Source: DATAWK01 sp036267255
GTDB lineage: Bacteria; Acidobacteriota; Terriglobia; Terriglobales; Acidobacteriaceae
Assembly (NCBI GenBank): GCA_036267255.1
Contig: DATAWK010000053.1
Coordinates: 305,657-369,656, forward strand
DNA: 64,000 bases
Reading direction: 5' to 3'
How positions within the stretch are numbered: the stretch's first letter is position 1; each line of letters starts with the position of its first letter. The notes beneath the pieces are model-generated. The model searched no databases, was not told the DNA's origin, and saw only the letters and a program-made list of their open reading frames with translations. The translations under genes were made by a program, and so were the position numbers. Of the stretch, positions 54,694-63,114 are shown piece by piece.

Positions 54694-55669
54694 AGATAAA
54701 GAGAACGGCGCCTTGCAACGGGACAGCAGAATTTATGTTGCCGGCCATCGCGGCCTGGTTGGATCTGCGATTCGTCGCAAGCTGGAGACTGATGGTTGCA
54801 CGCATCTTTTGCTGGCAGCACGTAGCGAGCTGGATCTGACACGGCGCGAGGATGTGATGTGCTACTTTCATGACACGAAGCCGGAGTTTGTTTTTCTGGC
54901 AGCGGCCAAGGTGGGAGGCATTCATGCCAACGATGCATATCCCGCAGATTTTATCCGCGAGAACCTTCTGATTCAGTGCAATGTTATTGATGCGTGCTTT
55001 CAGCATGACGTGCAGCGATTGCTGTTTCTAGGCTCCAGCTGCATCTATCCGCGAGAATGTCCCCAGCCGATGCGAGAAGAATATCTGCTGACTGGACCAC
55101 TGGAGCCAACCAATCGCCCCTATGCACTGGCAAAGATTGCCGGCATCGAGCAGTGCTGGGCCTACAACCGGCAACATGGAACGCAGTATCTTGCCGCCAT
55201 GCCGACAAACCTTTATGGTCCGGGAGACAATTTCGATCTGGAAAATTCGCACGTTCTGCCAGCGCTGATACGCAAAGTTGCCGAGGCAAAATCTGCTGGC
55301 CGAAAACAGATCGTCGTATGGGGTACTGGAACGCCACGAAGGGAATTTCTCTATTGCGACGATCTCGCGGAAGCCTGCGTTTTGCTGTTGCGTCTTCCGC
55401 AACAGAAATATCAGCCCCTGTTGTCGCGGGTGGAACCACCCTTAATTAACATCGGAGTAGGTGAAGATGTAACAATCCGTGAGTTGGCAGAGACGATTTG
55501 CCGCGTACTGGAATATGATGGCGAGCTTGTCTTCGATACGACGCGACCCGACGGTACGCCACGCAAACTTTTAGACGTCCGACGCATGCATTCTCTTGGA
55601 TGGCGAGCGCAAACAGCATTGGAAGAGGGAATTCGTCGCACGTATGCGGCAGTGAAAGCCATGCTTTGA
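54683..55669 (+). CDS. fcl: GDP-L-fucose synthase Fcl (WcaG)
   Basis: 328 residues from ATG 54683, overlapping the end of gmd; ATGs at 54674 or 54659 are alternatives. It epimerises and reduces the Gmd product to GDP-L-fucose. YVAGHRGLVGSAIRR, VFLAAAKVGGIHAN, FLGSSCIYPRECPQPM, YALAKIAGIEQCWAYN (Y-x3-K) and NLYGPGDNFDLENSHV are all characteristic. With gmd it makes fucose for surface polysaccharide or glycoprotein. Confidence 0.96.
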   Translation: MSSKDKENGALQRDSRIYVAGHRGLVGSAIRRKLETDGCTHLLLAARSELDLTRREDVMCYFHDTKPEFVFLAAAKVGGIHANDAYPADFIRENLLIQCNVIDACFQHDVQRLLFLGSSCIYPRECPQPMREEYLLTGPLEPTNRPYALAKIAGIEQCWAYNRQHGTQYLAAMPTNLYGPGDNFDLENSHVLPALIRKVAEAKSAGRKQIVVWGTGTPRREFLYCDDLAEACVLLLRLPQQKYQPLLSRVEPPLINIGVGEDVTIRELAETICRVLEYDGELVFDTTRPDGTPRKLLDVRRMHSLGWRAQTALEEGIRRTYAAVKAML

Positions 55670-55737
55670 ATAAATATTGCGAAGCGACTGGAAGCGAAAT
55701 GAGTAAAAATTAAATTTTAAGGGTTTATCTAGAACAG

Positions 55738-56505
55738 ATGAAATTTTGCCGACCCATTTCGTTGATCTTGCTTTTAGGCTTTCTTTGCATTTCTGCGTTA
55801 CCGCTCACATATGCACAGTCCGATGCGGAGTATAAAGCCGCAGGAATACTGTTCCAATCTGTCAATCGAGCGCGCGAGGCCCACGGGGTGCAACCTCTGC
55901 GGCTTGATCCAGCTCTCAACGCAGCAGCACAACAGCATGCCCAGCGTATGGCTGATGCCAACGCTATCTCTCATCAATTTCCCGGTGAGCCGGAACTGTT
56001 GCAGCGTGTTCAAAAACAGGGCGTTGCTCTGACAACCGTGGCGGAGAATGTTGCTGTGGGAACCAGTGCTGAGCAGCTTCATCAGGAGTGGATGCACTCT
56101 CCGCTGCATCGCGCAAACATACTCGACCCTCGTTTGAACGCTGTGGGCTTTGGCATCGTAAAACAGAATGGCCAATTATTTGCCGTCGAGGATTTTGCAA
56201 CTGAGCTTGCCGGGTTAACGCGAGAGCAACAGGAGCAGCAAGTCGCGACCGTTCTGGTTAGACAGGGAGTAACGCTGCAGGCCGATCCCACCATCGCGCG
56301 CACCTATTGTGGCGATACCCCAAAGCGCGTACATCCGCTGCCACGCTTGATTATGAATTACACAACGCCGAATCTGCAGTTGCTGCCGCAGCTGGTAAAG
56401 GACCGTATCGTCTCCAGCCACCTCCGCTCTGGTGCTGTAGGGGCCTGCAGTCCAAATACCAGTGGGGGATTCACGGCGTATCACATCATTATTCTGCTTT
56501 ATTGA
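55738..56505 (+). CDS. CAP/SCP-domain secreted protein (YkwD-like)
   Basis: 255 residues with a signal peptide ending near LPLTYAQSD. The CAP core (VNRAREAHGVQPLRLDPALNAAAQQHAQRMA, WMHSPLHRANILDPRLNAVGFGIV) matches bacterial CAP proteins; the His of HQEWMHSPLHRAN and Glu of TVAENVAVG are conserved. A further ~90 residues at the C-terminus are unassigned. CAP proteins bind sterols or act as proteases in eukaryotes; the bacterial role is unclear. Its 3' end overlaps the convergent AhpD-like gene by 7 bases. Confidence 0.88.
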   Translation: MKFCRPISLILLLGFLCISALPLTYAQSDAEYKAAGILFQSVNRAREAHGVQPLRLDPALNAAAQQHAQRMADANAISHQFPGEPELLQRVQKQGVALTTVAENVAVGTSAEQLHQEWMHSPLHRANILDPRLNAVGFGIVKQNGQLFAVEDFATELAGLTREQQEQQVATVLVRQGVTLQADPTIARTYCGDTPKRVHPLPRLIMNYTTPNLQLLPQLVKDRIVSSHLRSGAVGACSPNTSGGFTAYHIIILLY

Positions 56506-57044
56506 GTTGGTGCGCCGGACTTGGTCGGTTCCATCTGCAACAGATTGTTGAAGCGATTGAAGTAATTAAATAGACCGATCGCAGCCATCAACTCGATAAT
56601 TTCACCTTCAGAATAATGCTCGCGGAGACTTGCCAGTTCTTCGTCAGACAAAGGCCGTTCGTTCAGCGTCATTTTTTCCGCCAGCCATAGGGCAGATTTC
56701 TCTGCAGCAGTAAAGTCTGTTCGCGACCCATACTCTGCCAAGTGATCCAGTTGATCGGTGCTCCATCCCAGTTTGGTGGCGATCAAGCTGTGAGAGGCCA
56801 GGCAATATTCGCAGCGGTTCATTTGCGATGTGCGCACAATGACCAGCTCTTTCAGCTTTTTCGGCAACGTTCCGGTGTTCAGGATGGCTTCAAAGTGCGC
56901 AATCATGGTTTGGAAAATTTCCGGACGGTGGGCCACGGTGCGGAACATGTTTGGTACATTGCCGCGCTGGCGCATGTAGCGATCGTAAATTTCTCCCGTT
57001 TCCGGGGTGACTTGATTGCGAGTGAGACGTGAAATTTTAGGCAT
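56499..57044 (-). CDS. AhpD-like carboxymuconolactone decarboxylase-family protein
   Basis: 181 residues, all-helical. The KKLKELVIVRTSQMNRCEYCLASH segment holds the CxxC plus His proton-relay of the alkylhydroperoxidase AhpD core, and LAEYGSRTDFTAAEKSALWLAEKMT follows as in the peroxidase-related subgroup. Such proteins reduce peroxides through the cysteine pair. Convergent with the CAP gene. Confidence 0.9.
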   Translation of the reverse strand: MPKISRLTRNQVTPETGEIYDRYMRQRGNVPNMFRTVAHRPEIFQTMIAHFEAILNTGTLPKKLKELVIVRTSQMNRCEYCLASHSLIATKLGWSTDQLDHLAEYGSRTDFTAAEKSALWLAEKMTLNERPLSDEELASLREHYSEGEIIELMAAIGLFNYFNRFNNLLQMEPTKSGAPTQ

Positions 57045-57357
57045 AATTCGTACCAGCTTTTATCATAGCAATCGGGTTTACCGATAGGCTCACTCCCCAT
57101 GCATGAAAAAGGAAGCAAGGATGCAAATTCAAGAATCCAAATAGTTAAACGAAGAAAATCCATGCTATGTTTGCAGATTGCGCTGGAGGAATGTTGCAAA
57201 CAGAATATGCAAAATACCAAGCAGCGGAGAAGAGTGCGGCATGAATTACGGCCCTACATATAGAGATTGGATTGGCATAAAAGAAAAATGCATTCCTGCT
57301 TTTCTCAAGATGCCCGACGACTGGAAAACGCGGGCCTTGAGAGTCTCGAAGAGACTT

Positions 57358-57386
57358 TTGACCTTTCCAGGCGCATTTGCTAACTT
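57358..57386 (+). promoter_or_regulatory. Promoter of tRNA-Asn
   Basis: TTGACC (57358-57363), exactly 17 bases, then TAACTT (57381-57386), ending 26 bases before the tRNA. The rest of the 368-base gap 57045-57412 holds no gene that I recognise. Confidence 0.55.
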
Positions 57387-57411
57387 ACATAGAGATCAAC
57401 CTCCGCACACA

Positions 57412-57665
<254 letters not shown>

Positions 57666-58025
57666 TTAAGCTCCTGATGGCCCAACCTTCTACGAAACCT
57701 GTTATGCATTTCAGTCGCTGGTGTGGAATCCGCACCCCGAGGGACAAATTTGCACCAGCGGGTCGCATATTTCCGGGTTACGTTGAGCACATGCAGGTGG
57801 AGATCGAACAGCGACCAAGAGCTTCTCGAAGATCGTCAAGCTCATGTATGAGCCGTAGTACTGAGACCTAGAGCTTGCAGCGACGGAATCCCTGCGATGA
57901 TTTATGTCCGGTTTTGCGCTGTTCAAACGTCTTGAGTTTAGAAGCACGAAATCAGCGATCGCTGCACCTCTTGATACGGGGAGCAGATGAAAGATGACGA
58001 GACTATTAGCAGAGAGGAATCTTCG
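57666..58025. other. Gap without recognisable gene
   Basis: About 360 bases between the integrase remnant and the membrane-protein gene. Short frames on both strands have no recognisable similarity or ribosome sites. It may be eroded island DNA. Confidence 0.4.
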
Positions 58026-58523
58026 ATGTCCGAAAACAAATCAATCAACAACCGACCATTAGCCTTTCTCCTCTCACCAGTTGTATTGCTTCGCCTCAGC
58101 TCCATTCTGCTTGTTTTATTGATGGTCGGACATATGTCGGCATATCCTTGGTCGACCCACGGCCTCCAGGAAACACAACTCGTCGATTCGATGAAATCTC
58201 TCCAATTTGTATTCATGGGAGAGCATTCCTCCTATTGGAGTCTTTATTTTGGATGGGGTCTCTGGATGGGGGTTTCTCTGCTGACATTGGCAATTATCCT
58301 CTGGTTTTTGCCGGATCTTGCCCGTCTTGCCCCGCGACCCGTGGGCGTCATTACTGGAGTCATCTCCGCGAGCTGCTTAATCGGCGCTTATCTCTCTCTT
58401 CGCTTTTTCTATATGCCGCCGTTTCTCTTTTATTTGGTTATCTGCGTATGTCTGTTGACGGTAGCCGTGCAACTACTGAGACAGCAAACAATGTTTGCCG
58501 ATGGAAAAACAGAGAAACTATGA
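58026..58523 (+). CDS. Small four-helix membrane protein, unknown function
   Basis: 165 residues from the ATG at 58026 (GAGAGGA seven bases upstream); an earlier ATG at 57987 with GGGGAG is also possible. Four hydrophobic segments are visible (LSSILLVLLMVGHMSA, YWSLYFGWGLWMGVSLLTLAI, VGVITGVISASCLIGAYLSL, FLFYLVICVCLLTVAVQLL). The first loop has SMKSLQFVFMGEHSSYWSLYFGWG. I do not recognise the family with certainty; similar short proteins occur beside ECF sigma and DGPF genes. Confidence 0.7.
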   Translation: MSENKSINNRPLAFLLSPVVLLRLSSILLVLLMVGHMSAYPWSTHGLQETQLVDSMKSLQFVFMGEHSSYWSLYFGWGLWMGVSLLTLAIILWFLPDLARLAPRPVGVITGVISASCLIGAYLSLRFFYMPPFLFYLVICVCLLTVAVQLLRQQTMFADGKTEKL

Positions 58524-58659
58524 ATTCGGCAAGCGCAAAAATGTCTGAGAATCCTAGCCACGCTTGCATTACTCCCTATTTCCTACGCAACATTTGTTCC
58601 TTGTCTAATAATTTCCAGAAACATATGTCCGCTGCGTTGTTCATCAAACGTTATAGGGT

Positions 58660-58683
58660 AGACCACCTAAGGTTAGGTGGTCT
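58660..58683. promoter_or_regulatory. 24-bp palindrome before the SDR gene
   Basis: AGACCACCTAA (58660-58670), GG, TTAGGTGGTCT (58673-58683): 11 perfect base pairs. It lies 23 bases before the ATG and just ahead of the AAGGAG ribosome site, so it could be a TetR- or MarR-type operator or an RNA hairpin. No T-tract follows. Confidence 0.5.
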
Positions 58684-58706
58684 CAATTAACCAAGGAGAA
58701 ACGAAG

Positions 58707-59495
58707 ATGTTGCTGAAAAACAAGGTTGCGGTCATTTACGGAGCCGGAGGCGCAATTGGGGGCGCTGTCGCGCGCGCTTTTGCACTCGAGGGAGCAAAGC
58801 TTTTTCTTACCGGGCGGCAGCGTGCGCCCCTGGAAGTGGTCGCCAAGGAAATCGAATCGTCTGGCGGATCGGCCGAGGTGGCAGAGGTAGACGCTCTTGA
58901 TGAGAAAGCGGTGGATAATCATCTGCAGTCTGTGATCGACAGGGCGGGCCGCGTCGATATCTCGTTCAATGCGATCGACGTCCCCATTGAGAAAGTCGCG
59001 GGCGCCCCGCTGACCGAGATGGATGCCGAGAAGTTCTTCCTGCCCATTGCAAGTTATGCAAGATCCTACTTTCTGACTGCGCGCCTGGCTGCAAGGCGCA
59101 TGGTTCAAAATAAATCTGGGGTTATCATGACGGTCACCGCGCTTACCTCGCGCAAGGGCCATTCGGGGAACGGGGGGTATGGTCCGTCGCAGGCTGTCAA
59201 GGAAGCGCTTACCCGCGACCTATCCGCAGAACTCGCGCCGCATGGCATCCGCGTGGTCGGCCTGCGGGCAAGTGCCATACCGGAGACAGGCACGCTGAGG
59301 GAAATCTTCGATATTAAAGGTAAGGCAATGGGTGTGACCTGGGAGCAGTGGCAGGGTTATCTTGCAGGCCCCCACACACAACGGGTCATGGTGCTTGAAG
59401 AGGTGGCAAACATGGCGGTCTTCATGGCGTCCGACAAGGCAAGTGGGATGACGGGAACGACCGTTAATCTGACCATGGGCGCCCTCGATGACTAA
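58707..59495 (+). CDS. SDR-family protein lacking the catalytic lysine
   Basis: 262 residues from ATG 58707, with AAGGAG at 58693-58698. The NAD(P) loop YGAGGAIGGAVARAFA and the ending MTGTTVNLTMGALDD show a classical SDR fold. In the active site the family Y-x3-K reads Y158-G-P-S-Q162, so lysine is replaced by glutamine, and the NNAG motif reads FNAID. It may therefore be catalytically weak or non-redox. It precedes the DGPF/sigma pair and is probably cotranscribed or near it. Confidence 0.85.
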   Translation: MLLKNKVAVIYGAGGAIGGAVARAFALEGAKLFLTGRQRAPLEVVAKEIESSGGSAEVAEVDALDEKAVDNHLQSVIDRAGRVDISFNAIDVPIEKVAGAPLTEMDAEKFFLPIASYARSYFLTARLAARRMVQNKSGVIMTVTALTSRKGHSGNGGYGPSQAVKEALTRDLSAELAPHGIRVVGLRASAIPETGTLREIFDIKGKAMGVTWEQWQGYLAGPHTQRVMVLEEVANMAVFMASDKASGMTGTTVNLTMGALDD

Positions 59496-59565
59496 CATCT
59501 TTATGGCATTGCAGAGTTAAAAAATTTAAGGTTAAGTATTCCAAATCAACATAAAGGAAAAAACT

Positions 59566-59907
59566 ATGAGTGAATTTATGTATCTATTTCGCGGCGGAGA
59601 CATACCCGCCTCTCCCGAACAGATGCAGAAAAGCATGGAAAAATGGGTCGCATGGTTTAAGGATCTCGGCGCCACAGGTCATCTCAAAGACCTCGGGAAT
59701 CCTCTGGAGCCTACCGGCAAGGTCGTCAAGGGGAAACAGAAGGTGATTACCGATGGTCCGTATGCTGAAGCGAAAGACGTCGTTGGTGGGTACACCATCG
59801 TTGAAGCCAAAGACATCGCCCAGGCGCTGGAGCTCTCAAAAGATTGCCCGATCTTTGACGCCGGAGGTTCTGTGGAGGTGCGCCCTGTTCAAGCCTTTAA
59901 ATTATAA
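59566..59907 (+). CDS. DGPF/YCII-family protein, partner of ECF42 sigma factor
   Basis: 113 residues. The signature ITDGPYAEAKDVVGGYTIVEA is the DGPF form of the YCII fold, followed by FDAGGSVEVRPV. Proteins of this type are almost always encoded next to ECF42 sigma factors and are their usual targets or partners. Here the sigma gene starts 2 bases after this stop. Preceded by AAAGGAAA. Confidence 0.92.
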   Translation: MSEFMYLFRGGDIPASPEQMQKSMEKWVAWFKDLGATGHLKDLGNPLEPTGKVVKGKQKVITDGPYAEAKDVVGGYTIVEAKDIAQALELSKDCPIFDAGGSVEVRPVQAFKL

Positions 59908-59909
59908 AA

Positions 59910-61163
59910 ATGGACACCGTTGATCACCTCTTCCGGCGCGAGTCGGGCCGTATGGTCGCTGCTTTAACGCGAATATTCGGGGTGCATAACCTCGCGCTGG
60001 CGGAGGATGTCGTTCAGGAAGCTTTCTGCCGTGCATTGGAAGTGTGGAAGTTCCGCGGCGTCCCGGAAAATCCTTCGGCATGGCTGATGGCTACTGCAAA
60101 AAACCGTGCGCTCGACGTTCTAAGACGCGAACGCACGGCGCGGACCTTCGCTCCTGAATTGGGACAGTTATTCGATAGTGAATGGACCCTGATCCCGACA
60201 ATTGAAGAGCTTTTTTCGCCCAAAGCGATCGAAGACGATCTGCTTCGCATGATGTTTTCCTGCTGCCATGCGCGGTTGGCAGAGGAAGCGCAGATTGCGC
60301 TTATTCTCAATATCTTATGCGGCTTTAGCGTGGACGAGATTGCAAGTGCCTTTCTCAACACTCACGCTGCTGTTGAGAAACGAATTACACGAGCAAAAAA
60401 GGGATTGGCTGCATCGAAGAAACTGTTTGATGTAACCGTCCCCGCTGATTTTTCTGCACGGCTACCGGCCGTTCATCGTGCCCTTTACCTGCTCTTCAAT
60501 GAGGGGTACCACGGGGCCTCCACCGAATCGGCAGTGCGCCACGAACTCTACCGTGAGGCAATGCGTCTCATGGCAATCCTCTTGAAACATCCGCTGGGCA
60601 AGACGCCCGCGACATACGCACTTGCCGCTTTGATGTGTCTCCATGCGGCCCGCGTACCTGGCCGTATCGATGCTTCAGGTAACTTAAGCTCGCTCTATGA
60701 TCAGGATCGGTCGCAGTGGGATCAAAAGCTGTTGGCTGAAGGATTCGAACTGATGGAGCTCTCTGCAACCGGTCCCAAATTCACCGAGTATCACATCGAG
60801 GCTGCGATCGCTGCAGCACATGCGTGCGCCCACCGGATGGAGGAAACAGACTGGAAAACCATTGTTTCCCTCTATGACACGCTAATGACAATCAATCCCA
60901 CTCCGATTGTCGCACTCAACCGCGCCATTGCTATCGCACAGATAGATGGCCCTGAGGTTGGTCTTAAAGAACTCAGCTCGATTGCAAATCGTGATCGCCT
61001 CGCTTCGTATCCGTTTTATCCTGCCGCGATGGGCGAGCTTGAACTTCGTCGCGGCCAATGTGTGATCGCCCGCGAACACTTCGGCGCCGCTCTTGCGTTA
61101 GCGCGCAATAAGCCGGAGCATCAGTTCTTCCAACAGCGCATCAGCGCATGCAAACAAGAATAA
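59910..61163 (+). CDS. ECF42-type RNA polymerase sigma factor with C-terminal TPR-like extension
   Basis: 417 residues, about twice the size of a simple ECF factor. Region 2 is LAEDVVQEAFCRALEVWKFRGVPENPSAWLMATAKNRALDVLRRE; region 4 is LILNILCGFSVDEIASAFLNTHAAVEKRITRAKKGL, with a DUF6596-like segment (HRALYLLFNEGYHGAST) after it. The C-terminal ~200 residues form helical TPR-like repeats (NPTPIVALNRAIAIAQIDGPEVGL). Such factors have no anti-sigma and may be controlled through the extension. It forms an operon with the DGPF gene. Confidence 0.94.
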   Translation: MDTVDHLFRRESGRMVAALTRIFGVHNLALAEDVVQEAFCRALEVWKFRGVPENPSAWLMATAKNRALDVLRRERTARTFAPELGQLFDSEWTLIPTIEELFSPKAIEDDLLRMMFSCCHARLAEEAQIALILNILCGFSVDEIASAFLNTHAAVEKRITRAKKGLAASKKLFDVTVPADFSARLPAVHRALYLLFNEGYHGASTESAVRHELYREAMRLMAILLKHPLGKTPATYALAALMCLHAARVPGRIDASGNLSSLYDQDRSQWDQKLLAEGFELMELSATGPKFTEYHIEAAIAAAHACAHRMEETDWKTIVSLYDTLMTINPTPIVALNRAIAIAQIDGPEVGLKELSSIANRDRLASYPFYPAAMGELELRRGQCVIAREHFGAALALARNKPEHQFFQQRISACKQE

Positions 61164-61281
61164 ATCTCCATGAGGAGTTGTAAGCCCAACCCTGTGCGGA
61201 ATTGGTCCAGTGCGCATCAATCCTTTCTTGAGCTGGAGCGGTATTGAGAACTAAATTCATTCAGCGCAGACAAAATTGAGA

Positions 61282-61809
61282 TCACCGCACGCGACGCCAG
61301 GCTGAGATCGGAATCTTGCCATCGGGTGTGGCCGGTACACGCCACTCCAGATCATCGCCTACGAGGGTGAAGGGACGCGTTTGTGTGGCGCCGTCCCAGT
61401 TGGGATAGGAGGCTTGTTCGATCTGGAAGGTGATCGTGCCCTTTGCGGAATCGACGGTGTAGCGGCCAAAGTGGCAACTCATGCCCAGCGAAGCATCTTT
61501 GTATTCCTCGGGCGTACCGTGGTGTCTGTCGCCGGAGGCAAACTTCATACGATCTGCACGGAAGATTTGCAGTGTGTATCGTCCGTCTGCTCCGAATACC
61601 AGGATGCCTTGCGGGCTGGGCCCGTAAGCGTGGACGCGCGAACCGTCCGGCTGAAGATTGTCTGCCGCAGTGAGCGTCCAAGTCCCCACTAGTGAGGAGG
61701 CGTTTACCGCAGAAGACGACATAGAAGACTGCGCCATCAGTTCACCAGTGGTTGTAATCAGCATCAGGCAGAGCAAACTGCTCAACACTGCCTCAAATAT
61801 CTTCTTCAT
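61282..61809 (-). CDS. Lipocalin-like domain secreted protein
   Basis: 175 residues from the ATG at 61807-61809, preceded by AGGAG at seven bases; long upstream frame is discarded. Signal peptide ends near ITTTGELMAQ. LVGTWTLTAADNLQPDG and GILVFGADGRYTLQIFRADR are the first strands of the lipocalin-like family, and LVGDDLEWRVP is near the end. It may bind small hydrophobic ligands in the periplasm; no activity is assigned. Divergent from a LysR gene, a common target arrangement. Confidence 0.82.
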   Translation of the reverse strand: MKKIFEAVLSSLLCLMLITTTGELMAQSSMSSSAVNASSLVGTWTLTAADNLQPDGSRVHAYGPSPQGILVFGADGRYTLQIFRADRMKFASGDRHHGTPEEYKDASLGMSCHFGRYTVDSAKGTITFQIEQASYPNWDGATQTRPFTLVGDDLEWRVPATPDGKIPISAWRRVR

Positions 61810-61986
61810 TGCCATTCTCCTGGGCTGTTGGTTGTTATTTGTCGAATCGATATTCATTGGAAAGGCTCTCCGATCCCTCGTTGAAAGTTTCTGGATTTCT
61901 TGACGACCCGTTGCGGGACGAACTTTTCTTTTGTGCGCGCCAAACATGATGGGCTCAGGATATAGTTGAGCAATACTGTACACAAG

Positions 61987-62005
61987 TTCATAATATTTAC
62001 CTGAA
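61987..62005. promoter_or_regulatory. LysR-type binding box
   Basis: TTCA (61987-61990), 11 bases, TGAA (62002-62005): the T-N11-A dyad preferred by LysR regulators. It lies 19 bases before the lysR-type start and 178 bases from the divergent lipocalin-like start, fitting autorepression and perhaps activation of the neighbour. Confidence 0.45.
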
Positions 62006-62024
62006 AGGTGATAACTGCCAAACA

Positions 62025-62924
62025 ATGGATCTGACCAATCTGGACTTGGATACCGTACGAACGCTCATCGTCGCCAACGATCTAGGCGGCTACCGACAAG
62101 CGGCGAAACGCCTTAGTCGAACTCCCTCGGCCATTAGTCTGCAAATGAAACGGCTACAGGAAGACGTTGGGGCAACTCTGTTTCGCAAAGACGGAAGAGG
62201 GACGGCGCTCACAGAGGCCGGAGAAATCGCCCTTCACTATGGACGGCGAATGCTCGCACTCAATGACGAGTTGCTGGACACCGTCCGTGGCGCAAGCCTG
62301 GCCGGCAGCGTGAAGCTGGGCTTCTCGCAAGACTTCGCTGAGACCGTCTTGCCTGCCGTGTTGTCCAAGTTCACGAAGCTCTATCCCCTCGTTCTCATGG
62401 AAGTACGCATCGAGGGAAATGCGCAACTCGTTGAAGCGGTGCAGAAAGGCGAATTGGATATGGCTCTTGCCGTTGGACAAGAAGATCGTCCCACGGCCCA
62501 GCTTATCGGAGAGTTGGAGTTGGTTTGGATAGCCGGTCAGGATTTCACGGCACGATCTGGTCAACCGCTTCCGCTCGTGCTGCTCGGCCCCCAATGCGCC
62601 TTCCGCAAAAAAGCGATTGAAAAGCTCGATGAAGCGAGCATTCCCTGGCGCATTGCGGCAGTAAGTCCAAGCTTGGCTGGGTTGTGGGCCTCCGCCATCG
62701 GAGGATTGGGCATCACCGCTCGGACTTCCCTTGGATTACCCGCCAGACTGGCATCCGACAGGACATTGTTGAACCTTCCCACATTAGGTTCATTCCCTGT
62801 GACGCTGCATACTCGACGGAAGGCAACAAGTGCAGGCATCGAGCGACTTGGCGCCATCATCAATGAGGTGTTGGTGCAGAACTTGAAGTCTTCACAGAAT
62901 CGAAGACGCCCCCGGGTCCGTTAG
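62025..62924 (+). CDS. LysR-family transcriptional regulator
   Basis: 299 residues. The N-terminal winged helix includes DLDTVRTLIVANDLGGYRQAAKRLSRTPSAISLQMKRLQEDVGATLFRKDGRG-type sequence; the key element is the PSAISLQMKRLQE recognition helix. The effector domain (SVKLGFSQDFAETVLPAVLSKF) is of the usual periplasmic-binding fold. Inducer unknown. It is divergent from the lipocalin-like gene and 190 bases from the aldehyde dehydrogenase gene end. Confidence 0.93.
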   Translation: MDLTNLDLDTVRTLIVANDLGGYRQAAKRLSRTPSAISLQMKRLQEDVGATLFRKDGRGTALTEAGEIALHYGRRMLALNDELLDTVRGASLAGSVKLGFSQDFAETVLPAVLSKFTKLYPLVLMEVRIEGNAQLVEAVQKGELDMALAVGQEDRPTAQLIGELELVWIAGQDFTARSGQPLPLVLLGPQCAFRKKAIEKLDEASIPWRIAAVSPSLAGLWASAIGGLGITARTSLGLPARLASDRTLLNLPTLGSFPVTLHTRRKATSAGIERLGAIINEVLVQNLKSSQNRRRPRVR

Positions 62925-62930
62925 CTGGGG

Positions 62931-62957
62931 CATTCATTCCCCAAGAGGGAATGAATG
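62931..62957. terminator. Perfect hairpin after the LysR gene
   Basis: CATTCATTCCC (62931-62941), loop CAAGA, GGGAATGAATG (62947-62957). Eleven base pairs without a T-tract, so either a weak or rho-assisted terminator or a processed RNA end. Confidence 0.4.
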
Positions 62958-63114
62958 ACTCGCAATCCCGCGGTTCACTATTTGAACTGTCGCCAACAGG
63001 CTAACGCACTCATTGAGAGGCTCGAATATCCGTTGGGCGGTCGATACGTAGTCTTTCGCGTTCCCTTTCATCTCTATGCTCCTTTGGGGTCGCTTCTGTC
63101 GGGGATCTTGTGCC

